A stretch of 22,376 nucleotides of DNA, taken from positions 1 to 22,376 of the forward strand of contig JAMOTR010000073.1 in assembly GCA_027068385.1 (NCBI GenBank). Direction: 5' to 3'. Shown here piece by piece: positions 15,207 to 22,376 of this stretch. The notes under the pieces are model-generated. The model saw only the letters and a program-made list of their open reading frames with translations. It searched no databases and was not told the DNA's origin. How positions within the stretch are numbered: the stretch's first letter is position 1; each line of letters starts with the position of its first letter. This stretch comes from Candidatus Heimdallarchaeota archaeon. GTDB taxonomy: Archaea; Asgardarchaeota; Njordarchaeia; Njordarchaeales; JAMOTR01. The translations under genes and the position numbers were made by a program.

Positions 15207-16244
15207 TCAAACTAACTTTCCGAACCGTATACCATCGTCTAAGCCGGCCACGATATACGAGCCGTCCTTTAATTTCGTCTTGTTCACGCACGTGAATCCC
15301 CGACTCTTTACTTCCTCTTCGATCATGTTCTCCGGTATCCCGTGCTCGTATAGTATGATCCTCTTATCGGTCACGACGAGCGTCTCTATGTAACCGTCGC
15401 TGTCGAAGTCGTCGGAGATGAAGTCCCTTAGAGCTTCGGAACCCTCAGGCGTATCCCGCATCTTTATTATGCGGCCGGAAGAGGCGTCGAACCTCAACGC
15501 GCTCACCTTTACTGGGCTCATCACGTATATTTCGGCTATGCCGTCCTTATCGAGGTCGCTTACGCGTATCTTTATGATTTCCCTAGAGGTCTGTATCTTG
15601 TATATCTCGTTAAGCTGGGAGCCCGAGACGCTATAGATTCCCAAGTAGTACTTCGTAGTTCCCTGATCGCTTTCGCTCATGCTTAACACGATTTCGTTCC
15701 TACCGTCACCGTTTACGTCCCCGATACTAGCGGCGAACACCTCTAGGCCCTCTAAGAAACTAGCGAGCTCCTTTCCGTCCTTTATCACCATGATGTTATG
15801 CTTAGCGCCTTCGCTATCTCCGTACATAACGAACTCCGGTATCCCGTCTCCGTCTATGTCCCCGTAAGCCATACCGTTAATCTTAAATGGAACGAGCACC
15901 TTGTCGCTCATCCGTAGGTTCTTAAATCCCACCCGGAAGCTCGTTCCGGTACCGAGCGTGATAGCAAGCGCTATCTCCATCCTTCCGTCCCCGTCGAAGT
16001 CCACTATAGCGCCCCCCTTGGGTACATAAAGCTCGATATTCGCGGGGTCTGGAATATACTCCCGCATCTCGACGTGGGACTCCTTTAGGTCGTATATCTT
16101 CATGAGGTAAGCGTAACGCTCCCCTAGGAGTAGTAATTCGTCGGCTCCGTCTCCGTCTAGATCTCCTGGGTATATACCATACGTTAGACCTCTCTCTATG
16201 GCCCTTAACTGTATGTAGAACTTATCCTTCAGGAAGGTAGACAT
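15207..16244 (-). CDS. Cytoplasmic FG-GAP/VCBS beta-propeller protein
   Basis: 345 residues. Six calcium-binding-type FG-GAP motifs are spaced 47-54 residues apart: DLDGDGADE (28), DFDGDGRME (82), DIDGDGIPE (129), DVNGDGRNE (176), DLDKDGIAE (230) and DFDSDGYIE (279). They imply a six- or seven-bladed propeller filling the whole protein. Integrin-type propellers are normally exported, but the N-terminus (MSTFLKDKFYIQLR) has no signal peptide or anchor, an in-frame stop lies about a dozen codons upstream, and I see no membrane segment. It is encoded 4 bases before the GPN GTPase and 37 after TFS, so it belongs to that transcript. The likely role is a protein-protein scaffold; its partner is unknown. 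Confidence 0.85.
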   Translation of the reverse strand: MSTFLKDKFYIQLRAIERGLTYGIYPGDLDGDGADELLLLGERYAYLMKIYDLKESHVEMREYIPDPANIELYVPKGGAIVDFDGDGRMEIALAITLGTGTSFRVGFKNLRMSDKVLVPFKINGMAYGDIDGDGIPEFVMYGDSEGAKHNIMVIKDGKELASFLEGLEVFAASIGDVNGDGRNEIVLSMSESDQGTTKYYLGIYSVSGSQLNEIYKIQTSREIIKIRVSDLDKDGIAEIYVMSPVKVSALRFDASSGRIIKMRDTPEGSEALRDFISDDFDSDGYIETLVVTDKRIILYEHGIPENMIEEEVKSRGFTCVNKTKLKDGSYIVAGLDDGIRFGKLV

Positions 16245-16281
16245 GTTTAAAGCGTTAACGAGAAAATAAAGATCCTAGAGT

Positions 16282-16605
16282 TCAACTCTCGCGCCGACTA
16301 TAGCCGCACTTAGGGCACTTATAGAATCTCGTGGGGGGTTCGTCCGCGGAACGCGTCTGCATTTCTATGTATAGTACAGGGGTGTGTCCGCACCTAGGGC
16401 ACGAAACAAGATCGGTCATGGAGGCGTTCTTCCGCTTATCGTCCGAGCTTAGTACTACTAGTTCGGAGTCACCAGGCTGTTCGGAGGAGAGCTTCATGGA
16501 CTTTACGGGTTCCTTATAGCCGCACTTTAGACATACGTAGTATAACCTCCCATCAATACGCTTAGTCATCATAATTCCGCCACACTTAGGACACTTCTTA
16601 GGCAT
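16282..16605 (-). CDS. tfs: Transcription factor S (TFS), archaeal RNA polymerase cleavage factor
   Basis: 107 residues, the normal TFS length. The N-terminal zinc ribbon uses C5/C8 and C25/C28. The C-terminal TFIIS-type ribbon uses C69/C72 and C97/C100 (SCPRCGH, KCPKCGY). Between the last pairs is the hairpin QTRSADEPPT, with the acidic pair D88-E89 that reaches the polymerase active site and stimulates RNA cleavage in backtracked complexes. All key residues are present, so it should be an active cleavage factor rather than an inhibitory paralogue. It lies between the Lrp/AsnC RAM protein and the FG-GAP protein in the minus-strand run. Confidence 0.95.
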   Translation of the reverse strand: MPKKCPKCGGIMMTKRIDGRLYYVCLKCGYKEPVKSMKLSSEQPGDSELVVLSSDDKRKNASMTDLVSCPRCGHTPVLYIEMQTRSADEPPTRFYKCPKCGYSRRES

Positions 16606-16643
16606 GGAGAAGTTAGGCTCTATGCGTTCCTAAAAAAGTTTAT

Positions 16644-16910
16644 TCACTCGGTCTTCTCCTCCCCTTCTCCTGCCGCCACTAAAGTCATCGTCTGAGTTAC
16701 ATACGGTATCTGCCTTATCCTGTTGAGAACGACGTCGTAGATCTCCCGGACGTTGTTACCTACAACCTTCACGATCATGTCCCGTCCTCCCATGGTGATA
16801 TAGGCCTCCTTTACGTACGGGATCTTCTTTATTTCCTCCAAGGCTTTGTGCTCCATCCCCACTTTTACGTTAATGAGGACGAAGGCGATCTTCTTACCTT
16901 CCTTAGACAT
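16644..16910 (-). CDS. Stand-alone Lrp/AsnC ligand-binding (RAM) domain protein
   Basis: 88 residues covering only the alpha-beta RAM domain of Lrp/AsnC regulators, with no helix-turn-helix. Strand AFVLINVKVG, helix HKALEEIKKIPYVKEAYITMGGRDMIVKV, and a second helix-strand unit (VLNRIRQIPYVTQTMTLV) are typical. Such single-domain proteins form rings that bind amino acids and may modulate full-length Lrp proteins by mixed assembly. The acidic tail (GEGEEKTE) is short. It is separated from its neighbours by 31 and 38 bases and so lies inside the operon-like run. Confidence 0.9.
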   Translation of the reverse strand: MSKEGKKIAFVLINVKVGMEHKALEEIKKIPYVKEAYITMGGRDMIVKVVGNNVREIYDVVLNRIRQIPYVTQTMTLVAAGEGEEKTE

Positions 16911-16941
16911 ACCGCTTGAAGGATTCGTAAAAAATAAACTC

Positions 16942-17409
16942 TCAACCTTCGCGTACTACCTTAAGCCAAGAAAATTGTACTCCGTAGGGTTTTCCACGTA
17001 TGCGGAACGTTATCCGCCCGGAGTTATCCTCGATTACGGTACCGATGCGACCGCTCGAGGGGAATTCGCTGAGAAATTCCTTAAGAAAACGTGTCGCCTC
17101 GGAGCTATCTATTACTTTAATATGATCTACCCTTCCGAACCGCGGTTTGAGCCGACGCACTCCATGGATCGTTATGTACCCTATGTAACCTCCGGGAATC
17201 TTATAGAAGCGGAGCCTCGAGGGGTTTCCGTGTTTACGATCGACGATTATAAGGTGAGTGAATCCCCTCGCGTGGAGTTCCGCGGCAAGTTCGTCTATAG
17301 AGCTCTTACCGCGGTTTATACGTTCGCCACCAAGGACGGAGGCGAGACGGTTGATGAAGCGCCTTACTAGAGGAGAAGGCCTATGAGAAGAAGTAACGGC
17401 TATCTTCAT
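16942..17409 (-). CDS. Brix-domain ribosome-biogenesis protein (archaeal IMP4-like)
   Basis: 155 residues, all Brix domain: TSSHRPSPLVRRFINRLASVL, NRGKSSIDELAAEL, THLIIVDRKHGNPSRLRFY, and a final strand block (RITFRIRGKPYGVQFSW). Archaeal Brix proteins are stand-alone relatives of eukaryotic Imp4, Rpf1/2 and Brx1, which bind rRNA during subunit assembly. The length is close to typical archaeal members. It is 24 bases downstream of the EF-2 gene, in line with a translation-related role. On the opposite strand there is a 174-codon open frame, a shadow of this gene. Confidence 0.9.
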   Translation of the reverse strand: MKIAVTSSHRPSPLVRRFINRLASVLGGERINRGKSSIDELAAELHARGFTHLIIVDRKHGNPSRLRFYKIPGGYIGYITIHGVRRLKPRFGRVDHIKVIDSSEATRFLKEFLSEFPSSGRIGTVIEDNSGRITFRIRGKPYGVQFSWLKVVREG

Positions 17410-17433
17410 CGAAGGTTAAACCGAAGAAAAAAC

Positions 17434-19659
17434 TCAATCCTGCCTCACGTATATGAATCTCTGGAAGTCCTCTATCTTCGGAGGCTCCGGAGGTAGTCCC
17501 TTGCGCTCGCGTATCTTCTTTATGAGCTCATCCTGTAGCCTCTGAGGTACGGGGGCGAAGCTATGGAACTCATATCCGTAGAAGGCGCGTCCCTGAGTAG
17601 CGGAGCGGAGTTCGTTAGCTAGATCTAAAGTCTCAGCGGCCGGCACGAGCGCGATCACGCGCATCGTGTCTTCATCCTCCTGCTCGATCTCTATCACCTG
17701 TCCGCGACGCTTACCGATGATCGTCTGTATCGCACCTAAGTACTTCATCGGGGTCTTTATGTCGAGCTTTAGTATGGGCTCATATAGCCTAGGCTGAGCG
17801 GTGAGGAAGCTTAGGGTGAGCGCAGCGTTTACCATGGGGACGATCTGGGCCGGTCCGGTGTGGGCGGGGTCCTCGTGTACGGTCGCGTCGGTGATGTAAG
17901 CGATCATGTTCATCACGGGCTCCTTAGCTAGAGGGCCTCCGTGCACGAAGTCCACGAACGCGCCCTCTATGGAGTCCATGATCCTATCGAGCCTCTGAAT
18001 ACCCACGGTAGCGTTCACGAGCATGTTCGTTCCCTCGATCTTCACCACGTTCCTAGCTAGACGGCTATCCCGACCGAACTTCGTCCTCAGTATCTCAGCG
18101 CGCTTCTTCGGATCCATATCGTCCGTGATTTCCCCATCGCGTATCGCCTTAGCTAGCTCATCGGGCATGGGCTCCACGTATATCTTGATGCGGTTCAGGG
18201 CGTTGAGGGACTTAGTGTGGAACTCCTGGCCGCGCGCCTCGGGCTTCTCGCGATACACGATTATAGGAGGCTCTACCTTTATGGGAACCATCTCGTTGAT
18301 GCGCTTGATAACGATCTCTAGCTGTAGCGGATCGATACCCGAGAGTATATATGTCTGGCTCTCCTGATCGTAGTAGAAGCGTAACGTGGGGTCGGCTAAT
18401 ACCCGTATCCTCACGGCCTCTCCTAACTTAGCGATGTCCTTGGGATCCTTAGGGTATATAGATACGCTTACTACGGGCTCAGAGGCGTACTTAATCTCCT
18501 CGAACGGAGGTATGTCGATGTTCGGATCGCTGAAGCTCTCTCCCGCGGGAGCCACGAATCCCATAGTAGCGAATAGGTTACCCGCAGGCATCTCGTCGAT
18601 ATCGAGCATATCGGTGATCACGAGCGTTCCTAAGCGCTGTACGCGGGCTACGGATTTAGAGGTAATGAGCTTTATCTCCTGACCCTGCTTTAGAGTACCC
18701 GAGAAGATACGTCCGATGAGTATCGGGCGCTTAGACTTCGGGTGTATGAGGATCTTCGTGATCATTCCAACCAGAGGCCCATCGGGATCTACGTTGAGCA
18801 TCGCCTTCCCTACCTCGCTGTTGAGGTCCCCGCGCCGGATCTTCGGTATCTTATACCTCTGGGCTTCTACGGGCGAAGGTAAGTGCTTTATGATCATCCT
18901 AAGCAGGGCCTCATCGAGCGGATAATTCTCCCTAAGCCGGTCTATGTCTCCCTTATTATAATGTTCGAAGATCTCCATCAGCGCCTTCTTCGGGTCCCCG
19001 CGCTCCTTGAGCATCGAGAAGATCACTCCCCGGCCGTCCTTAGCCGAACCGAACGCCACGCTATCGTCGGGGAAGTCCACCTTCCGCTTGCCCTTGAACT
19101 CCTTCGGGGAGTACTTATGTATAAGGCGGTTCACCTCGCGTATGATCTGATCTATACGCACGAGTACCTTCTTCGGCTCTAGGCGTAGCTCGGAAATGAG
19201 GCGATCGACCTTGTTTATGTATAATACGGGCTTACACATCTCCTGTAGAGCTAAGCGTATGTTCGTCTCCGTCTGGGTCATCACGCCCTCTAAAGCGTCC
19301 ACGAGGATTACCGCCCCGTCCGACCCGCGTAACGCTCTAGACACTTCTCCCGTGAAGCTTATGTGTCCGGGCGTATCGTTTATCGTGAATAGATACTCCT
19401 TACCTTGGTACTTATACAATAGCGTGACTACGGACGTGAAGATCGTAATTCCTCTCTGTCTCTCCTCCTGATCGTAATCGGTCATGAGTTTCTTTCCGGC
19501 TACCTCCTCGGCCATAAGACCAGCGCGTTTTAATAGATAGTCGGTCGTCGTCGTCTTACCGTGATCCACGTGAGCCACGATCGAGAAGATGCGCCTGTAC
19601 TCTAAGGGGTGCTCTTTTAAGAGCTTCCTAATCACGTCCGCGCCCTTTATCTGGACCAT
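17434..19659 (-). CDS. fusA: Translation elongation factor 2 (EF-2), atypical domain IV
   Basis: 741 residues with all five EF-2 domains. The G domain has AHVDHGKTTTTD (29-40), G3 DTPGHISF (95-102; normally DTPGHVDF) and NKVD (149-152). Domain III has GIDPLQLE (441-448), where the family has GMGELHLE. In domain IV the first tip loop reads SLNALNR (484-490) instead of SPNKHNR, and the diphthamide loop reads HEDPAHTGPAQ (595-605): the His (H600) is kept but the next Arg is Thr and the preceding Ala is Pro. The C-terminus (ELRSATQGRAF, RKGLPPEPP) is canonical. It promotes ribosomal translocation. These replacements resemble those reported for archaea without diphthamide genes, or for EF-2 paralogues. 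It heads the minus-strand run. Confidence 0.95.
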   Translation of the reverse strand: MVQIKGADVIRKLLKEHPLEYRRIFSIVAHVDHGKTTTTDYLLKRAGLMAEEVAGKKLMTDYDQEERQRGITIFTSVVTLLYKYQGKEYLFTINDTPGHISFTGEVSRALRGSDGAVILVDALEGVMTQTETNIRLALQEMCKPVLYINKVDRLISELRLEPKKVLVRIDQIIREVNRLIHKYSPKEFKGKRKVDFPDDSVAFGSAKDGRGVIFSMLKERGDPKKALMEIFEHYNKGDIDRLRENYPLDEALLRMIIKHLPSPVEAQRYKIPKIRRGDLNSEVGKAMLNVDPDGPLVGMITKILIHPKSKRPILIGRIFSGTLKQGQEIKLITSKSVARVQRLGTLVITDMLDIDEMPAGNLFATMGFVAPAGESFSDPNIDIPPFEEIKYASEPVVSVSIYPKDPKDIAKLGEAVRIRVLADPTLRFYYDQESQTYILSGIDPLQLEIVIKRINEMVPIKVEPPIIVYREKPEARGQEFHTKSLNALNRIKIYVEPMPDELAKAIRDGEITDDMDPKKRAEILRTKFGRDSRLARNVVKIEGTNMLVNATVGIQRLDRIMDSIEGAFVDFVHGGPLAKEPVMNMIAYITDATVHEDPAHTGPAQIVPMVNAALTLSFLTAQPRLYEPILKLDIKTPMKYLGAIQTIIGKRRGQVIEIEQEDEDTMRVIALVPAAETLDLANELRSATQGRAFYGYEFHSFAPVPQRLQDELIKKIRERKGLPPEPPKIEDFQRFIYVRQD

Positions 19660-19676
19660 TCTAACATCCCCGAAGC

Positions 19677-19686
19677 GATAAAATAA
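19677..19686 (-). promoter_or_regulatory. TATA element for the EF-2 gene
   Basis: On the minus strand TTATTTTATC is centred about 22 nt before the EF-2 ATG. A GGGGAT motif lies about 10 nt before the ATG and could act as a ribosome-binding site if the leader is long enough. It would drive the eight-gene run. Confidence 0.4.
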
Positions 19687-19770
19687 GTTGTAGTCACCGT
19701 TCGGAAGAAAGAGCTCTGAGCGTGGACGAAGTCTTCACTCTTCACTTCTAGCCCAGGCATCTCGATCCCA

Positions 19771-19779
19771 TTAATAATT
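19771..19779 (+). promoter_or_regulatory. TATA element for the ATP-grasp cassette
   Basis: TTAATAATT begins 27 nt before the ATG at 19798, which fits a leaderless transcript; no Shine-Dalgarno-like sequence is seen before that ATG. Confidence 0.4.
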
Positions 19780-19797
19780 CTTTAATGAGTTCCGATC

Positions 19798-20838
19798 ATG
19801 ATCGTCGCCGTTACGGACGCTCATACTAAACACGCTAAGGACGCTATACATGGACTACCCTACGACGTACACGCGATAGCACCGCGCGGGATAGCAGCGG
19901 GATTCTTCTTAAGGAACGTAAAACGTAAGAGCGTAGTCCGTTTCCACGACGTCGATAAGCTCTTGAGATTAGTATCGGAGGACGACGTGCTCATGCCTAT
20001 AGGATTCGAGCGGCGGGTGGACTTGAGTAAGAACGTGAAGAGAATAAAGCCGAAGCACCTCATAGGGGAGTTCGATAAGACCGTTAAGCTCGGCTACGAT
20101 AAGTATTACGGCCTCATGAAGGCTTCCGAATACTTAGAAATACCCCGCACTCGGTTACCTGAGGAGGCCCCTAAGAGGTTTCCTTTAGTCGTGAAGGGCC
20201 GTTTCGGAGGGTTCGCATACGTAGTACGTAACGAGCGCGAACTCAAGAAGGCGCTAGAGATCGTTAAGGATCCGATGATTCAGGAGTACGTTCCCGGAAG
20301 GGGCGTAGGATACTTCGCGATCGCGCGCGACGGAGTAATATATGCGGAGTATATGCACAGACGCATCGTAGAGTATCCTCTCGACGGAGGACCGAGCGTC
20401 GTCGCTGAGACCATACGGATAGAAGACGTGGCTAAGGACGCGAGGAGGTTCCTAGAGTCCATCGGGCGGACCGGTCCCGTGATGCTCGAGTTCCGCTACG
20501 ACGGTAACAAGGCTAAGCTCATAGAGATCAACGCGAAGTTTTGGGGATCCTTAGGCCTAGGTATAGCCGCGGGGGTAAATATGCCCGAGATATACGTGCG
20601 TCTCGCTTTGGGGGAGGACCCGGGGTATAAGCGCGGGAAGACTGGGGTGAGATACTTTCGGATCGTCCCGGACGGTATAAGGCTCCTCTTAGCAGCGCCA
20701 AGCGTGTTCTTAAGATGGTTTAAAGAGGCGCTTAAGGGTCGCGTTAAGCACAACGTATATTCCTTAAGGGCCCTACCTATAGAGGTAATCACGGGAGTGT
20801 ACACGTTCTTCAAGACACCGAGGAAAAGAAGATTATGA
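19798..20838 (+). CDS. ATP-grasp family ligase
   Basis: 346 residues. An N-terminal Rossmann-like region (MIVAVTDAHTKHAKDAI) is followed by the ATP-grasp fold: VVKGRFGG with K133, IQEYVPGRGVGYF (161-173), MLEFRYD with E231, and the metal-binding EINAKFWGS (E243, N245). The latter is typical of ATP-grasp enzymes found in exopolysaccharide and natural-product loci. Such enzymes join a carboxylate (through an acyl phosphate) to an amine or similar nucleophile; the substrates here are unknown. The C-terminal 60 residues are basic and rather hydrophobic (LLLAAPSVFLRWFKEALKG), hinting at membrane contact. Its stop overlaps the PHP gene start (ATGA), so the two are translationally coupled. Confidence 0.85.
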   Translation: MIVAVTDAHTKHAKDAIHGLPYDVHAIAPRGIAAGFFLRNVKRKSVVRFHDVDKLLRLVSEDDVLMPIGFERRVDLSKNVKRIKPKHLIGEFDKTVKLGYDKYYGLMKASEYLEIPRTRLPEEAPKRFPLVVKGRFGGFAYVVRNERELKKALEIVKDPMIQEYVPGRGVGYFAIARDGVIYAEYMHRRIVEYPLDGGPSVVAETIRIEDVAKDARRFLESIGRTGPVMLEFRYDGNKAKLIEINAKFWGSLGLGIAAGVNMPEIYVRLALGEDPGYKRGKTGVRYFRIVPDGIRLLLAAPSVFLRWFKEALKGRVKHNVYSLRALPIEVITGVYTFFKTPRKRRL

Positions 20839-21503
20839 GGGCCGATTTACACGTACATTCGATATACTCTTACGACGGGCGGATGAGCATTAAAGAGATC
20901 GCAAAGGTAGCGAGGAGGCGTAAGATAGATGCCGTTGCTATCACGGATCACGATCGTATTACGCTAAAGAGGAGGGCCGTGGAATATGGCGTAATTCTCA
21001 TACCGGGCGTAGAACGGAGCTATGGTAAGATGCACGTGTTGATGATCGGAGAGTGCGTAGCGGAGATGAAGAGGAAGCCCGAACTCGAGGAGTTAAGCGA
21101 TTACGAGTGCCTCGTCGTACTAGCTCACCCAGAACGTTCTCGCGTCCCCGAGGAGATAGCGAGACGCTTTATGGTCTCTGAAGTGAACGGGAGGTCGTCC
21201 ATGGAAAACGTACTTAAGGTAATCTCTAAGCGGGAGCTCCTCTCCGCCGGTAGCGACGCCCACTCTCGGTTCCAACTCGGGAGGACTTACTTATTCGACG
21301 AAGGCATCGTATACGACGGGACGTTTAGACGCATAGACATCGCGATGAGTTCGTTCTCTAAAGCGTTAAGAAAGGGAGGCATAAGGAGGGCGATCATAAA
21401 CGCTTTAGGGATCATAAAGACGCGTAAGGAAAGGCTCGTGATACGTAATAAGAACTCCGAAAAAATACTCTCACGGCTTGAACTTATACGACCGGAGGGG
21501 TAA
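20835..21503 (+). CDS. PHP-domain metal-dependent hydrolase
   Basis: 222 residues. The full set of PHP metal ligands is visible: DLHVHS (H6, H8), ITDHD (D38, H39), GVE (E60), H67, AHPE (H98) and SDAH (D141, H143). These hold a trinuclear metal site used by phosphoesterases such as histidinol phosphatase, RNase AM-like and 5'-3' nuclease relatives. The compact size and the missing C-terminal partner domain suggest a small-molecule or sugar-phosphate phosphatase, but the substrate is not determined. The last 50 residues are very basic (RKGGIRR, KTRKERLVIRNK). It is coupled to the ATP-grasp gene before it and 4 bases ahead of the deacetylase-like gene. Confidence 0.87.
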   Translation: MRADLHVHSIYSYDGRMSIKEIAKVARRRKIDAVAITDHDRITLKRRAVEYGVILIPGVERSYGKMHVLMIGECVAEMKRKPELEELSDYECLVVLAHPERSRVPEEIARRFMVSEVNGRSSMENVLKVISKRELLSAGSDAHSRFQLGRTYLFDEGIVYDGTFRRIDIAMSSFSKALRKGGIRRAIINALGIIKTRKERLVIRNKNSEKILSRLELIRPEG

Positions 21504-21507
21504 AAGA

Positions 21508-22376
21508 ATGGAATACGAGGTGGTGAAGCCGGAGGGGAAGGGAAGGGCCATACTCTTTTCGGAGTATCCGCGGGATTTGGAGGTAGGGTACATAAGTAAA
21601 GAGGGGGAGGAGCTCGGGAGAATCGTCGTAGGGGACGACGAGCGGCCTCTTGTGGTGATCGGAGATAAGGCTTACCGGGCTTTTGATCCGATAAAGGAAC
21701 TAAAGAGGCGGTACGAGGCTCATCGCTTACAGAAAGAGGGGGTCCCCGGCTCTTACCTCACGGAGCTCTACGCGTTCTTCCATTATTCCATACACCACGA
21801 ACGGCCCAGGTTCGTTCCTGAGGGTTATGAAGCGGCCGTGATCGTCACCGCGGACGTCGATTTTATGAGGAAGACCCCTCACAGAAGATACTTTAGGGAC
21901 TTTAAGAGGCTCCTTAAGAGGCCCGTTAGGGCCTTAAGATACGCGCTAAGGACGATTCTTCCTCTAGACTTAAAGCCCACGCTAAAGCGCCTCGCGTACG
22001 AATTAGACGGAAGGCTTACGTTCTTTCGGCTACCCAAGGACGGTACGATATATTCCTCTGATTACACGTTAGAGGAGGTTCCGAAGACGAAAGCGGAACA
22101 TGAGTTACACCTGCCCGCAGAGGTGTCGATGTTCGGAAAACCCCTTAAATATCGCTTCTTAGGCTCTAGGAGTCATTACTTAGTGCTTAACGAACACGTT
22201 ATAAGAGAACTCTCGAGACTCAATTACTCTTACGACGCAACCGTAGGATTTCCCGATGTGGGCCTTCCCAAAGGGTTCGTCCATCCTTTCGAGATACACT
22301 TAAGCGGTAAACCCACGGGCGTTCTTGAGATCGGGCACACGTATAGCGACCTCGCGTTCTTCAGAGGATACGATTT
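21508..22376 (+). CDS. Polysaccharide deacetylase-like protein, 3' end outside window
   Basis: 289 residues are visible from ATG 21508; the frame is still open at the window end. The later part resembles the NodB/polysaccharide-deacetylase-like family found in archaeal and bacterial surface-glycan loci: VTADVDF (114-119, compare THDVD), GSRSHYL (219-225, compare GVRQHYL), YSYDATVGFPDVG (240-252) and GFVHPFEI (256-263). The segment aligned to the usual EIGLHGS metal-binding His reads EVSMFGK (205-211), so a histidine ligand may be missing and activity is uncertain. The N-terminal 100 residues (VVIGDKAYRAFD and following) look like the accessory region that often precedes this domain. It is the third gene of the ATP-grasp/PHP cassette. 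Cytoplasmic by sequence, with no signal peptide. Confidence 0.65.
   Translation, partial: MEYEVVKPEGKGRAILFSEYPRDLEVGYISKEGEELGRIVVGDDERPLVVIGDKAYRAFDPIKELKRRYEAHRLQKEGVPGSYLTELYAFFHYSIHHERPRFVPEGYEAAVIVTADVDFMRKTPHRRYFRDFKRLLKRPVRALRYALRTILPLDLKPTLKRLAYELDGRLTFFRLPKDGTIYSSDYTLEEVPKTKAEHELHLPAEVSMFGKPLKYRFLGSRSHYLVLNEHVIRELSRLNYSYDATVGFPDVGLPKGFVHPFEIHLSGKPTGVLEIGHTYSDLAFFRGYD

Noticed and set aside
16277..16289. AGAGTTCAACTCT as a tRNA T-arm
   Set aside because: It spans the TFS stop codon and no acceptor, D or anticodon arm can be folded around it; just a short near-palindrome.
16846..17370. 174-codon plus-strand frame opposite the Brix gene
   Set aside because: The Brix and RAM-domain proteins on the minus strand account for the region; this frame shows no family features.

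Overview
The window reads as the chromosome of an archaeon, probably a thermophile of the TACK (Thermoproteota/Korarchaeota-like) side. The evidence is archaeal or archaeal/eukaryotic gene content: EF-2, transcription factor S, a Brix-domain protein, a GPN-loop GTPase, an archaeal-type methionyl-tRNA synthetase, a His-type Thi4 thiazole synthase, and TATA boxes about 25 nt before several start codons (leaderless or short-leader genes). The unusual EF-2 domain IV loops recall lineages reported to lack diphthamide synthesis (Korarchaeota, Geoarchaea, some Asgards). That placement is an inference and no 16S rRNA is present. Base composition is fairly balanced with abundant CpG, apart from one striking CpG-free patch. 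I saw no tRNA, rRNA, CRISPR array, insertion sequence or phage gene. No gene-free stretch exceeds about 170 bases.

Layout. 2-1451: the end of a Nudix-like gene (running in from outside the window), convergent with thi4. 1618-4042: an O6-alkylguanine-DNA alkyltransferase/endonuclease V fusion, convergent with metG. 4114-6425: a membrane-anchored alpha/beta hydrolase translationally coupled to a polytopic membrane protein; the two appear to share a membrane module. 6348-8209: feoA-feoB ferrous iron uptake on the minus strand. 8301-10121: two secreted or membrane-anchored surface proteins. 10125-11522: a radical SAM/SPASM enzyme. 11619-13340: a double-ATPase ECF-type ABC protein. 13361-13529: a strong TATA box followed by a possible leaderless 46-residue ORF in CpG-free DNA.

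13497-19659 is a compact minus-strand run of eight genes, probably one or two transcripts: EF-2, Brix protein, stand-alone Lrp/AsnC (RAM) domain, TFS, a cytoplasmic FG-GAP beta-propeller, GPN GTPase, a small membrane protein and a MoaB-like protein. Most are translation, transcription or ribosome-assembly functions, so the uncharacterised FG-GAP and membrane proteins may be tied to that machinery.

19798-22376 is a plus-strand cassette of an ATP-grasp ligase, a PHP-domain hydrolase (ATGA overlap) and a polysaccharide-deacetylase-like protein cut by the window end. It looks like part of a cell-surface glycan or small-molecule modification locus.

The signals most worth following are the atypical EF-2, the AGT-EndoV fusion with two replaced EndoV catalytic positions, the CpG-free leaderless element at about 13384-13542, and the FG-GAP protein embedded among information-processing genes.
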